DNA of 64,000 nt from Halobacillus yeomjeoni (GTDB taxonomy: Bacteria > Bacillota > Bacilli > Bacillales > Halobacillaceae): assembly GCF_020171525.1 (NCBI RefSeq), contig NZ_JAIVAI010000001.1, positions 434,001 through 498,000 on the forward strand, given 5' to 3'. How positions within the stretch are numbered: the first letter of the stretch is position 1; the number at the start of each line of letters is the position of its first letter. The notes under the pieces are model-generated. The model was not told the DNA's origin and ran no database searches. It saw only the letters and a list, made by a program, of their open reading frames with translations. The position numbers and the translations under genes were made by a program. Positions 32,865-41,799 of this stretch are shown piece by piece.

Positions 32865-34100
32865 ATGATTACTATAGAAAAGAAAGCAACGATCGATGAT
32901 TATCTTAAGCAGTGGAAAACGGAGTCCGATGAACCTCTTTGTGCTTACTTTTACGATCTAGACCTACTTGAAGAACATGCGAAAACGATCAAACAGAGCT
33001 TACCAGTTTTCTGCCGTCTTTATTATGCGGTGAAAGCGAATCCTGAGAAAGAAATTCTTAAGACATTGGAACCGATAGTAGACGGTTTCGATGTGGCTTC
33101 CCAAGGGGAAATGGAGAAAATAAAATCCATTTCAAATAAACCGATGTTATTTGGAGGCCCCGGAAAAAAGAAGAAAGAGTTAGAAGCGGCTATGGATTCT
33201 AATGTCGAGTTGGTCAATGTAGAAAGTTTTCATGATTTGTATCGGATGGAGGAACTGGCAAAGGTACAACAAATCAAACTCCCTGTCCTGATTCGCGTCA
33301 ACCTGAGTGAAAATGTGTCAGAAAGTCATATCAGAATGTCCGGGGTACCAAGTCAGTTTGGTGTAGATGAAAGGGACATTCCTCAACTGATTATAGAAGC
33401 ATTGCAATCGGATCATGTGGAAATTCGAGGGTTCCATTTCCATGCCATGTCCAATAATTTAGATGCAGAAGCTCATCTGCATTTTGTAGAAAGTTGTATT
33501 CAAAAGTCGCTGCGTTGGAAAGAAGAGTATCGGTTGAACACGCCGATCATCGATATCGGCGGGGGAATAGGAATCAACTATTGGGACCCTGCATCTCCTT
33601 TTGATTGGGCGCACTTTACAGATGGAATGGACCGATTGAACGAGGCATACAGTCAAGAGGACCTCACTTTATTTCTTGAAATCGGCCGCTACATGGCAGC
33701 AGAGTGCGGAACCTATGCGTCGGAAGTGCTCGATGTGAAAACGAATCATGGGAAAAACTATGCGGTTCTTCGAGGCGGCTCCCATCACTTGAGGCTTCCG
33801 GCAGCTTGGAAAATCAGTCATCCTTTCCAGGTGTACAGCATTGATGAATGGAATGAGCCATTCTCCCGGCCCGGTATAGAAGGTGAAAATGTGACGGTAG
33901 CTGGTGAATTATGTACTCCGAACGACGTTCTCGTTCGAGATGAATTTGTGGAGAGTGTTCGAGCCAGGGATGTCATCCTGTTTCACTATGCTGGTGCTTA
34001 TGGTTGGACAATCAGTCACCATGATTTTCTGAGCCACCCTCACCCTCAACAGGTATTTGTGAAAAACGGAGAATATATAAAAAAGCGATCAGAGTTTTAA
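32865..34100 (+). CDS. Fold-type III PLP-dependent decarboxylase/racemase of siderophore operon
   Basis: 411 residues, alanine-racemase-like barrel plus C-terminal beta domain of the DAP/ornithine decarboxylase family. PLP lysine in YYAVKAN (Lys 57), phosphate-binding IIDIGGGIGINYWD (about 226-239), C-terminal active-site GELCTPNDVL (Cys near 348) and HYAGAYG. In siderophore loci such enzymes are SfaC (proposed ornithine racemase), SbnH or PvsE (decarboxylases). Which activity applies here cannot be decided from sequence. ATG 32865 with GGAGG upstream, 15 bases after the exporter gene. Confidence 0.88.
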   Translation: MITIEKKATIDDYLKQWKTESDEPLCAYFYDLDLLEEHAKTIKQSLPVFCRLYYAVKANPEKEILKTLEPIVDGFDVASQGEMEKIKSISNKPMLFGGPGKKKKELEAAMDSNVELVNVESFHDLYRMEELAKVQQIKLPVLIRVNLSENVSESHIRMSGVPSQFGVDERDIPQLIIEALQSDHVEIRGFHFHAMSNNLDAEAHLHFVESCIQKSLRWKEEYRLNTPIIDIGGGIGINYWDPASPFDWAHFTDGMDRLNEAYSQEDLTLFLEIGRYMAAECGTYASEVLDVKTNHGKNYAVLRGGSHHLRLPAAWKISHPFQVYSIDEWNEPFSRPGIEGENVTVAGELCTPNDVLVRDEFVESVRARDVILFHYAGAYGWTISHHDFLSHPHPQQVFVKNGEYIKKRSEF

Positions 34101-34116
34101 AGCTCTGATCGCTTTT
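34081..34116. terminator. Bidirectional terminator ending the siderophore operon
   Basis: 14-bp perfect stem AAAAGCGATCAGAG / CTCTGATCGCTTTT. The stop codon of the PLP enzyme lies in its loop and its 5' arm is coding; it also ends the convergent FusB-type gene, whose stop is at 34117. Confidence 0.9.
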
Positions 34117-34752
34117 TTATGTCATCGAATCAATAAAACGATGAAGAGGGTGGATGTTCTTTAGGTTTTTGTTACAAGTGTTGCTGTTTCGGCAAATGTA
34201 GTTGCCACGGGTTATGGATTCCTCTTTAGAAGATTTCTTAACCCTTGTAGTAAACAGATCGACATCTTCCTGTTCATGACAGATGGAACAAATGCCTGGC
34301 TTTTGTGAGAAGGTAGTTCGTCCTTCAACCCCAATCAGCTTTCCATCCTTAAACAAGATGATATATTTTTTTCCTGACCCTTGGTCGTTCCAGCCAAAGT
34401 AGGATAGTTCATTCCAATCGACAGACTCCAAATCTGGAAGTCGTAGTTTTTTCGCTTTGGGAAACAGGGATTGAATCGTGTCTGTATGAAGTTCAGGGAA
34501 GGGAGTGACATGCTGCTTTAAACGGGACAAGAAAAATATCGCTTCCGCTTCGTCTTCTACATGTTGAACTTGGCCGACAAGTTGTTTTTGATCTTCGGAC
34601 AATTTACCGAATAGGCCGGTCACCTTTTCCTGGGTCAAAGTTTTGATTGCTTCAGTGACAGCTGTGTCATGGGTAGTTAACTTACTCTGCAAAAGGTTTT
34701 CAATTTGGCTTTTTATATATTGATATTGATGATTTTGGATAAAGGACTTCAA
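34117..34752 (-). CDS. FusB/FusC-family elongation factor G-binding protein
   Basis: 211 residues, matching FusB (about 213). The N-terminal helical domain begins FIQNHQYQYIKSQIENLL. The C-terminal treble-clef zinc finger has CSIC (Cys 155, 158) and CRNSNTC (Cys 187, 193), and FGWND precedes the KYIILF strand as in FusB. Start chosen at TTG 34752, six bases after GGAGGT; upstream in-frame ATGs (to 34812) lack a site. FusB proteins bind EF-G and rescue it from fusidic acid. Chromosomal homologues in Bacillaceae may be general translation factors, so resistance is not implied. Confidence 0.88.
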   Translation of the reverse strand: MKSFIQNHQYQYIKSQIENLLQSKLTTHDTAVTEAIKTLTQEKVTGLFGKLSEDQKQLVGQVQHVEDEAEAIFFLSRLKQHVTPFPELHTDTIQSLFPKAKKLRLPDLESVDWNELSYFGWNDQGSGKKYIILFKDGKLIGVEGRTTFSQKPGICSICHEQEDVDLFTTRVKKSSKEESITRGNYICRNSNTCNKNLKNIHPLHRFIDSMT

Positions 34753-34867
34753 TAGAACACCTCCGTGATGGCTCTTTGAATTTATTATTTCAAAACTCCC
34801 CATTGCTAGCAAGAAATTATCCTCTACTGAACGATTGTGAATTTTTCCATTTGTTGAGGAGATGAAA

Positions 34868-35029
34868 ATGGATTGCTTGAATGATAATAAGGATCAAATC
34901 GCTCTTTTTCCTGATTGGAAAAGGAGGTTTTGGGTCAGGACAGAGTTTTATATTCGAAAGTGGAGATTGACACGACTATGCTGTTTTGAAATCATTAGAA
35001 TCGATGTATACATAAAAGGGGGAGAGTAA
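34868..35029 (+). CDS. Possible 53-residue small protein
   Basis: ATG 34868 is six bases after GAGGAG; the frame ends with TAA directly before the ATG of the lipoprotein gene (no gap). Composition is Arg/Trp/Phe-rich (KRRFWVRTEFYIRKWRLTR), cationic, with no family recognised. The tight join to the next gene is the main support; could also be chance. Confidence 0.3.
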   Translation: MDCLNDNKDQIALFPDWKRRFWVRTEFYIRKWRLTRLCCFEIIRIDVYIKGGE

Positions 35030-35491
35030 ATGAAGAAAATTCTATTCACCATGATGCTCGGACTCACCATTCTTCTAACCGGGTGCAATACAAATGAGGC
35101 AGAAGAGAGTGTTGAAAGCTATTATACATCTTTGATGAATGAAGATTATGATAGCGCATTTTCTCACTTGTTAATTTTTGATGAGCACTACGATGAAGGA
35201 ACGGATTTGAGTCCGGAAGAAGCGGAAAAGAAATACATAGCAAAAGTCGATTACTTAAAAGAACAAGGTTATAAAATAAAAGATTTTGAAATTCTCTCTG
35301 TACACAAGGAAGAGGCTGCACCCCCTTCAGTGAAAAGTGAACTGATATATGAAGTAGATGGTAATGAGCAGAAGGTGGAAGAAATGATTCAAGTCACAGA
35401 TGAAGGTCTGTTTGTTGATTTGTCAGAAGAGGATCCATATGCGAAATACCGCGATGGTCAAATGGAAGTAAATCTACCGCAAAGTGAATGA
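35030..35491 (+). CDS. Small lipoprotein, function unknown
   Basis: 153 residues. Signal MKKILFTMMLGLTILLTGC with lipobox LTGC (Cys 19). The mature part (AEESVESYYTSLMNEDYDSAFSHL) looks like an NTF2-like/DUF4878-type fold, in which a short helix pair precedes a beta sheet; this is a guess from pattern. Acidic. Preceded by AAAGGGGGAG. Confidence 0.75.
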   Translation: MKKILFTMMLGLTILLTGCNTNEAEESVESYYTSLMNEDYDSAFSHLLIFDEHYDEGTDLSPEEAEKKYIAKVDYLKEQGYKIKDFEILSVHKEEAAPPSVKSELIYEVDGNEQKVEEMIQVTDEGLFVDLSEEDPYAKYRDGQMEVNLPQSE

Positions 35492-35543
35492 GAGTTAAAG
35501 AAATCTTTGGCATTTTAGCTGGGATAATATAAGGAGGAAGACA

Positions 35544-36029
35544 TTGAGGAGAATTCAGTTAGCGAATGGAACAACTGTTGAAGTAGAATGTTTAAGCTGT
35601 GCCTTAGTCAAAGGGGTCGTAGAACCGGATGGTGGCGTCATTTATGAATCTGATTACTTCCACGCCCATCAGGATGTGGCCTATCCTATTAGAGGACTTG
35701 TTATTCTGGCATCCAAGAGGCACGTTAAAAGTTTAGATGAACTGACTGAGGAAGAAAAAATCGACTACATACAAGTGCTGTCCAAAATTAGAGAGGCCCA
35801 AAGGAAAGTATTGGGTATCGAGTATGTTTATTATTTTTACAATGAAGACACGACACACCATTTCCATACATGGATGGTTCCGCGATACGAATGGATGTAT
35901 GATTTTGGTAGGTCCGTTGAATCTGTGCGTCCCGTTCTCTTACATGCGAGAAATGAAATGAACGATGATGAGAATATAGAACAAGTTAAGAAAAGCATTG
36001 CCGCTTTGACTGTGGAGTTAAATCGTTAA
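35544..36029 (+). CDS. HIT-like (histidine triad) family protein
   Basis: 161 residues, starts at TTG 35544 after AAGGAGG. The triad region HHFHTWMVPR (residues 105-114) corresponds to the H-x-H-x-H active site, with only partial conservation (HFHTW). N-terminal CLSCALVKG recalls the zinc-binding Cys pair of some HIT proteins. Probably a nucleotide hydrolase or transferase; substrate unknown. Confidence 0.72.
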   Translation: MRRIQLANGTTVEVECLSCALVKGVVEPDGGVIYESDYFHAHQDVAYPIRGLVILASKRHVKSLDELTEEEKIDYIQVLSKIREAQRKVLGIEYVYYFYNEDTTHHFHTWMVPRYEWMYDFGRSVESVRPVLLHARNEMNDDENIEQVKKSIAALTVELNR

Positions 36030-36070
36030 GAAATGAATAAGTGGAATTCGTTAACCATGACGGTTTGGAA

Positions 36071-36097
36071 AAAGGAACTTATAGAAGTTCCTTTTTT
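36071..36097 (+). terminator. Terminator after HIT gene
   Basis: AAAGGAACTT / AAGTTCCTTT stem with ATAG loop, then T-run. Confidence 0.85.
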
Positions 36098-36205
36098 ATT
36101 TTCATGACAAAGAGTAGCTGGGTGCGGAAATCCTAAGAAGGATTTTCCTATCACATACTTGAATATAAGTGGGGGTAGAACAAAAAATCAATTGAGGTGA
36201 CGATA

Positions 36206-37162
36206 TTGGCATCAAAAACTTTTATTGAACTGCAAATGCAGGTCATCCAACTTGTAAAGCAAGATAAACATGGAGAGGCCCTGATGGAAATTGAAGAGGC
36301 AAAGCAGTGGTTTCCAGAAAGGTTGGATAGGCTCGGTCATTGGAAAGCGAATCTCTACGCAATCAAAGGGGAAAAGGAAAAAGCGCTCTCTGAATTGAAT
36401 GAAGTTCTTGAAAAAGGATTATGGTGGAATCCGGATCTTTTGACAAGCGATCCTGAACTGGAAACCATCAAGGATGAGGATGGTTTTAAATCTGTAGTTG
36501 AAAAGTGCCGAAAGATTTACAGCAAGCTTCACCAGGAATCTAGGTCTGATCTTATAGTGCAAGGGAATCCTGAGGCGGATCAGATGCTGTTTGCGCTACA
36601 CTGGAAAGGATCCAATGCCCGTGATTTTGCCCTCCAATGGAAAGATGATCGATTGATCGATACATATAGAATAGGCTTTCCTCAATCATCCCAATTGTTT
36701 AGTCATGCTTGCTACACCTGGGATGACTATGAACTCACTAAAAGAGATATCCGCATGACCTTCGCACAGTTTTCTGAAGAGCAGCTTCAATCTGATTTTG
36801 AGTCCATTATTGCTGGAGCATCCCAAGGTGGAAAAGTTTCGGTGCAAATGTGTCTGGACAAAGGAATGGAAGAGTTTCATTCTTTTATCGCCATCGTCCC
36901 GGCTTTTGATGTAGAAGAAATGAAAACTCTTTTAGAGGACGACTTTGACACGGATGTACGAGGTTGCATCATTACCGGCGATGAAGATCCTTTTTATCAA
37001 CAAGCTCTAGAAACCTATCATTTGTTGATTGAGGCAGGTATTGAGTGTAAGTGGATCGTCAAAAACGGGATGGGACATGTTTTACCTGAAGACTTAGCGG
37101 ATGTTATTGATGAAGCTGTTGGATTTGTGTCTGAAGGGAATATGTTGTCTAATAGAGAGTAA
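36206..37162 (+). CDS. TPR-like N-terminus with alpha/beta hydrolase domain
   Basis: 318 residues. Residues 1-105 are helical with the repeated pattern seen in TPR proteins (LVKQDKHGEALMEIEEAK, then GEKEKALSELNEVLEKG and WWNPDLLTSDPELE). Residues 125-315 are an alpha/beta hydrolase with nucleophile GASQGG (Ser 206) and a late NGMGHVLP histidine. Esterase or peptidase activity likely; substrate unknown. Start chosen at TTG 36206, six bases after GAGGTG; GTG 36197 sits on the binding site itself. Confidence 0.78.
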   Translation: MASKTFIELQMQVIQLVKQDKHGEALMEIEEAKQWFPERLDRLGHWKANLYAIKGEKEKALSELNEVLEKGLWWNPDLLTSDPELETIKDEDGFKSVVEKCRKIYSKLHQESRSDLIVQGNPEADQMLFALHWKGSNARDFALQWKDDRLIDTYRIGFPQSSQLFSHACYTWDDYELTKRDIRMTFAQFSEEQLQSDFESIIAGASQGGKVSVQMCLDKGMEEFHSFIAIVPAFDVEEMKTLLEDDFDTDVRGCIITGDEDPFYQQALETYHLLIEAGIECKWIVKNGMGHVLPEDLADVIDEAVGFVSEGNMLSNRE

Positions 37163-37211
37163 TGATTGATAAAAGAAGAGGTCTTAATTAGGGACTCTCT
37201 TCTTTTATTTT

Positions 37212-37460
37212 GGCTCTGTTATTGTTTAGTGTCGTTATTTCACCTGTGAGCTCACATAACAATTTCCATAGAAGAATTAGTGTGAGGCGCGGCTTTGGGA
37301 ATGACTCTTCAAAATGGGTGGAAGGAAAAGGCCATATACCTTTATTAATGAAAGTCCCTTCCCTCCCATACTCTGTGTAAAGAACGGACTTAAACCACAA
37401 TCCCAGATGGGTGGACTAGTAAGAAATCTTTTAAAATATCAACAACAGACTTTTTTATGT
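37212..37460 (-). mobile_element. MITE-like element, copy E (degenerate, inverted)
   Basis: Starts with the family right terminus read inward (GGCTCTGTTATTGTTTAGTG) and ends with ATATCAACAACAGACTTTTT, the left-end sequence reversed. The inner hairpin modules are eroded or lost, the last bases of the left terminus are missing, and no target duplication is seen. Probably an old copy. Confidence 0.7.
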
Positions 37461-37512
37461 TGAACTAAATCAACAGGCTTTGACAGGGTATGGTAAAAAG
37501 GGGGATTGGTCC

Positions 37513-38157
37513 ATGACTGCTAAACATTTATTCTTATTCGGAGGTAGTCCGCCATTTAATGATACTCTAGGTGAGAAGTTTGCAAAATACGCCGGCAATG
37601 AAAAAGGAAAAGTTGCCATCCTTTTCATAGAAAGAGAAGGTTGGAAGGAGTATATGAAGATTTATACATCAGTCTTAAAAAGATTTGGTTTGAAAAAATA
37701 CGAGTATATCGCTCTTTCTTCATCGCCTTCAGAAGAAGACATCGAACAAGTGAAAACAAGCTCAGGAATCATTATTTCTGGAGGAGCAACGGAACTTTAT
37801 CGATCCTACATCGTCAAAACTGGAATAGGGGTAGCAGTAAAAGAATTATATGAAAATGGTGTTCCAGTAGCCGGTTTCTCGGCAGGAGCACTAATTGCTC
37901 CTGAACACTGTGTTATTCCTCCTATAGATAACTCGAAAAATAAGCAGCTGTTTCTTAGTGGTTTAGGATTAATCAAAAACTGTACTATAAGTGTTCACTA
38001 TACAAAATGGAACGAAGAGCAGAACTTGAGAGCAGCGATTGAAAAGCTCCGTGTCCCCATTGGGTATGGAATCGATGATGAAGGCAGTATATACTTCAGA
38101 AATGAGAAGTCCATTGAGTGTGACAGCCATAACTACTATGTACTCTATCACCTTTAA
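37513..38157 (+). CDS. Peptidase S51 family protein
   Basis: 214 residues. Nucleophile elbow AGFSAGAL (Ser 123) after NGVPV, with the N-terminal LFLFGGSPPFND and IIISGGATELY glycine-rich turns of the S51 (dipeptidase E/cyanophycinase) fold. Start at ATG 37513, eight bases after GGGGG; an ATG at 37480 lies upstream of that site. The terminal HY-containing segment (TISVHYTKWNEEQNLR) fits the catalytic His region. Likely small peptidase. Confidence 0.8.
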   Translation: MTAKHLFLFGGSPPFNDTLGEKFAKYAGNEKGKVAILFIEREGWKEYMKIYTSVLKRFGLKKYEYIALSSSPSEEDIEQVKTSSGIIISGGATELYRSYIVKTGIGVAVKELYENGVPVAGFSAGALIAPEHCVIPPIDNSKNKQLFLSGLGLIKNCTISVHYTKWNEEQNLRAAIEKLRVPIGYGIDDEGSIYFRNEKSIECDSHNYYVLYHL

Positions 38158-38178
38158 AAAGAGAAAAGGAGACTTAAA

Positions 38179-38982
38179 ATGAAAGATAATAACCCTGTCT
38201 TTTATATACCAAAAGAATTGAAAGATTATAGAAAACAAATCGCCTCTACAACGGAACCTTTTATAAAGATTACAACAGAAAAGAGAAACTCAACTCTTGA
38301 TGGGAGTAAATTTGGCGGGGAACCTTATCTTCCTGAAGGAACGGAGTACCCTGTAAATAAGAAGGGGAATCCTCTGAGATTATTGGCACAAATTAACTTT
38401 TCAGAAGTGCCCTTCATTGAGGGAATGCCGAAAGAAGGGGTACTGCAGTTTTACATAGATGCTGAAGATGACTTGATGGGAATGAACTTAGAAGATTTGT
38501 GTGATCAAACAGGTTTCAAAATCTTATATCACCCTTCGATTGAGGGAGACCTACCAAAACCCATAGGGAGACAGAAGGAATTGAATGATGATGAATTCTT
38601 TCCAGTAGAAGATGAGATGTCTTTATCTTTTCAGCAAGATATTGAGCCTGTCTCATCTGAAGATTTCCGAAACGAAGAATTGTTAGGTGAGATGAAGGAA
38701 GAGTTACTGGATTACGATGAGGAAGAACTCGACTTGTGGGAACTGTATTACGAAGCCTTCTCAGGTGAAGGGCATAAGATTGGTGGTTATCCGTATTTCA
38801 CACAAGAAGATCCAAGACACAATAATCAATACGAGCAGCATAACGTGCTTCTTTTACAGGTTGATACCGATGAAAATGGTATCATGTGGGGAGATAGTGG
38901 AGTAGGTAATTTCTTCATCAAAAAAGAAGACCTACTTAACTTGAACTTTGAAAACGTTCTATACTATTGGGATTGTCATTAA
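38179..38982 (+). CDS. YwqG-like (DUF1963) protein
   Basis: 267 residues, acidic. DUF1963 features: SKFGGEPYLPEGTEYP near residue 44, LRLLAQINFSEVP, LQFYID, KIGGYPYFTQEDPR near 200, LLLQVDTD and the IMWGDSGVGNFFI stretch. Cytoplasmic protein of unknown function; occurs widely in Bacillus (YwqG). 21 bases after the S51 gene, probably cotranscribed. Confidence 0.88.
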   Translation: MKDNNPVFYIPKELKDYRKQIASTTEPFIKITTEKRNSTLDGSKFGGEPYLPEGTEYPVNKKGNPLRLLAQINFSEVPFIEGMPKEGVLQFYIDAEDDLMGMNLEDLCDQTGFKILYHPSIEGDLPKPIGRQKELNDDEFFPVEDEMSLSFQQDIEPVSSEDFRNEELLGEMKEELLDYDEEELDLWELYYEAFSGEGHKIGGYPYFTQEDPRHNNQYEQHNVLLLQVDTDENGIMWGDSGVGNFFIKKEDLLNLNFENVLYYWDCH

Positions 38983-38985
38983 TAA

Positions 38986-39016
38986 GAATGCCCAGGGAAA
39001 TTACCCCTAGGCATTT
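38986..39016. terminator. Hairpin between convergent genes
   Basis: AATGCCcAGGG pairs with CCCCTaGGCATT. T-run short, so termination in either direction is uncertain. Confidence 0.5.
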
Positions 39017-39029
39017 CATATGAATTCCA

Positions 39030-39815
39030 TCAGTTACCGGCTCCTCTGTACTTCGTCACCCCTACATTCCAAATAAAGATGGAAAGGAAGAAGAACCCGA
39101 ATCCGACAACAGGCGTCAGAAATGCATATACGTACCAGTCTTCTCTACCTAGGAAATAAGCGGAAGGATAAACGCCGACAAACGCGAAAGGAAGAATCCA
39201 CGTCAAAATGAAACGGATCACCTTGTTATAAATATCAACAGGATAGCGGCCATAATTACCAATGTTGTACATCATCGGTATGATACTTGTCCGGCTGTCC
39301 GACCAGAAGCTGATGCTTGCCAGCATGACGAATATTCCTGCGTAAACGAACGCTCCGCCAATCACCATCAAAATGAAGATGAATGGATCATACCAGCTTA
39401 TGGATAAATCCAGTCTCATCCCCGCATATACCATGACCGCAATACCGGTAATCATACCAAAGAGGGATTCCAGTTCCATCCGCTCTAATATGATTTGGAA
39501 TAAGGAGTGGACGGGACGAGTCAGAATCCGGTCCATTTCCCCTTTTACGATATATCTTTCATTAAAGTCCCATATGTTGAAAAACGCGCCAAATATGGCG
39601 AAGGGAACGAGGAAAAATCCATAAATGAAAATAATCTCATCCCGCGACCACCCACTTAAAAACTGGGTGTGGCCGAAGACGACTAAAATAAAAACAAGGT
39701 TCACGGCCTGAAACAGAAGGTCGGACATGATTTCCATCAGCATGTCGACTCGATAGGTCAGACGTGTTTTCATGTATTGGGAAACATAATGAAAAAAGAT
39801 CGCTGCATGTTTCAT
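39030..39815 (-). CDS. ABC-2 family transporter permease (second)
   Basis: 261 residues, six helices, ABC2_membrane_6 type. KGEMDRILTRPVHSLFQIILER (about 92-113) is the cytosolic coupling segment common to both permeases of these exporters. Four bases after the first permease gene. Part of an ATPase-permease-permease exporter of the kind often labelled viologen or daunorubicin exporter family; natural substrate unknown. Confidence 0.85.
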   Translation of the reverse strand: MKHAAIFFHYVSQYMKTRLTYRVDMLMEIMSDLLFQAVNLVFILVVFGHTQFLSGWSRDEIIFIYGFFLVPFAIFGAFFNIWDFNERYIVKGEMDRILTRPVHSLFQIILERMELESLFGMITGIAVMVYAGMRLDLSISWYDPFIFILMVIGGAFVYAGIFVMLASISFWSDSRTSIIPMMYNIGNYGRYPVDIYNKVIRFILTWILPFAFVGVYPSAYFLGREDWYVYAFLTPVVGFGFFFLSIFIWNVGVTKYRGAGN

Positions 39816-39818
39816 GTT

Positions 39819-40610
39819 CTAACCTCCTTGCACAATCAGCTGGCGTTTAGCTATGATCCATAAAACTTGGATCGGAATGATGAGTATGAGTGCCCAGACG
39901 AACTGGAATAGTAAAGCATCCCATACTTCATTACGGGAGAATCCATCAGTGAAAATCATGCTGGGAATATAGCTGATCGCCTTGAATGGTAAAAAATCCA
40001 TTACGCTCTGGGCCCATACAGGATAGAAGCTGATGGGTAATAACAATCCGGAGAACAGGTCTATAACGACACGCTTGGCACGTATCAAACCATCGTTATT
40101 GAAAAAGAAGAAGGTCATGACTCCGGTCAGTAAGTTGATTTGAGTGTTTACGATAAAACTGAAGATGATTGAGACCATAAAGAAAAGCCAGGTGGACAAA
40201 GCTGCTGAGAAATTGATCGGGAAAATAAGGCTGACAATAATCATTCCTGGTACCGAGAAGAAGCCAAGCCGGAATATTCCTTCACCTAAGCCCTGCATCG
40301 TCTTCATCGTCAAATAATGATAGGGGCGAATGAATTCTACAGCCACTTTTCCTTCTTTGATCTCCTGGGCGATTTCCCGGTCAATATTATTGAAGTAGAA
40401 CGCCCTTGCCATCCAGGCCACGGCGATATAAGTCGTCATTTGAATGACAGAAAGACCTTCTATTTCTCCTTTATCTCCATAAATGGCACTCCATAAAAAG
40501 TAGTACGCGCCGATATTGATGCTGTAAATGAGGATTCCGCTGTAATAATTCGTCCGGTAGGCGAGCATCATCAAGAAGCGGATCCGAATCATCTCAATAT
40601 ATTTTGCCAT
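39819..40610 (-). CDS. ABC-2 family transporter permease (first)
   Basis: 263 residues, six helices; coupling segment EIKEGKVAVEFIRPYHYLTMK matches its partner. Start ATG 40610 (MAKYIEMIRIRF) lies eight bases after GAGGG and inside the end of the ATPase gene (17-base overlap); upstream in-frame codons to 40664 are unnecessary. Second gene of the exporter operon. Confidence 0.87.
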   Translation of the reverse strand: MAKYIEMIRIRFLMMLAYRTNYYSGILIYSINIGAYYFLWSAIYGDKGEIEGLSVIQMTTYIAVAWMARAFYFNNIDREIAQEIKEGKVAVEFIRPYHYLTMKTMQGLGEGIFRLGFFSVPGMIIVSLIFPINFSAALSTWLFFMVSIIFSFIVNTQINLLTGVMTFFFFNNDGLIRAKRVVIDLFSGLLLPISFYPVWAQSVMDFLPFKAISYIPSMIFTDGFSRNEVWDALLFQFVWALILIIPIQVLWIIAKRQLIVQGG

Positions 40611-41616
40611 CGACAACGCCCTCTTCATAAATGTTACGGATGATTTCTTCTGTTGAAATCTCATGGATCTTCACGTCCGTGATGCGATGAGCAGCCACGA
40701 CTCTCCCGATGACTTCTGAGATGACGTGTTCTTCATTGACTACATTCGCTACCCAGACATTTTTTCTTTCGCTAGCTGTCCATTCAGCGTCAAGTTCTTT
40801 CATCAACGGAGAAAGCTCATCTTTAGTAACTTCTTCAGCAAATTGAAATTCAATTTGCTTTCCTTCTCCCCAGTTGGAGCGGAGGTTTGCGAGTTTACCA
40901 TCATAAATGATCTGACCTTCATCCAGCATAATGACTCGTTCACACAATGCTTCAATATCCGTCAGGTCATGAGTGGTCAAAAGGATCGTTGTTTTATATT
41001 TCTCGTTGATTTCTTTAAGGAAATTACGGATTTTCAATTTGACCAAGACATCCAATCCAATTGTGGGCTCATCTAAAAAGAGGAGCGGCGGGTTATGAAG
41101 CAGAGCAGCTGCCAGCTCACAACGCATCCGTTGTCCTAATGATAGTTTCCGGACAGGCTTATCTAAAAGCGGTCCGATATCCAATGAATCGATGACGTGG
41201 GTCATGTGTGCTTCATAATCCTCATCAGAGACATTATAAACCTTTTTCAAAAGCTTGAAGGATTCCTGAACCGCAATGTCCCACCATAGCTGTGAACGCT
41301 GACCGAAGACGACTCCAATGGAGCTGACAAACTTCTCCCGCTCTTTATGAGGATTCATTCCGTTAACAGTGACAGTACCGTCTGTAGGAGTGAGAATTCC
41401 AGTAAGCATTTTAATACTGGTCGATTTTCCGGCACCATTTTCTCCGATGTAACCGACCATTTCTCCTTGTTTCACTTCAAATGATATATCTTTTACTGCT
41501 GATATAATTGAATAATTACGGTTGAATAAATCACGAAAAGCTCCTTTTAACCCAGGTCGGCTGGAATGGGACTTAAAGTCTTTTCGTAGATCTTTTACTT
41601 GGATTACTTGATCCAT
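40594..41616 (-). CDS. ABC transporter ATP-binding protein (NatA/DrrA type)
   Basis: 340 residues. Walker A GENGAGKST (about 60-68), VFGQRSQLWWD (Q-loop region characteristic of this exporter subgroup), signature LSLGQRMRCE, Walker B LLFLDEPTIGLD, LLTTHDL. C-terminal domain of about 100 residues. Signature is LSLGQ, not LSGGQ. Start ATG 41616, nine bases after AGGAGGG; the frame extends to 41646 without a site. Confidence 0.92.
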   Translation of the reverse strand: MDQVIQVKDLRKDFKSHSSRPGLKGAFRDLFNRNYSIISAVKDISFEVKQGEMVGYIGENGAGKSTSIKMLTGILTPTDGTVTVNGMNPHKEREKFVSSIGVVFGQRSQLWWDIAVQESFKLLKKVYNVSDEDYEAHMTHVIDSLDIGPLLDKPVRKLSLGQRMRCELAAALLHNPPLLFLDEPTIGLDVLVKLKIRNFLKEINEKYKTTILLTTHDLTDIEALCERVIMLDEGQIIYDGKLANLRSNWGEGKQIEFQFAEEVTKDELSPLMKELDAEWTASERKNVWVANVVNEEHVISEVIGRVVAAHRITDVKIHEISTEEIIRNIYEEGVVDGKIY

Positions 41617-41799
41617 GATGTGCACCCCTCCTATGTAAGACCCCATCTAGTTTATCGGATTCGACAGAAAGAAACAATTTTTAAACTCTTACTGAAAGTC
41701 CCCAAGAGTGAATGGAAAGGGATTTTGTGTTTTTTTTCTCAATTTGAAATAATTAAAGAGTTGTTGGTTTTGAACAGAGCGAGAATAGGGGGAGACGCT

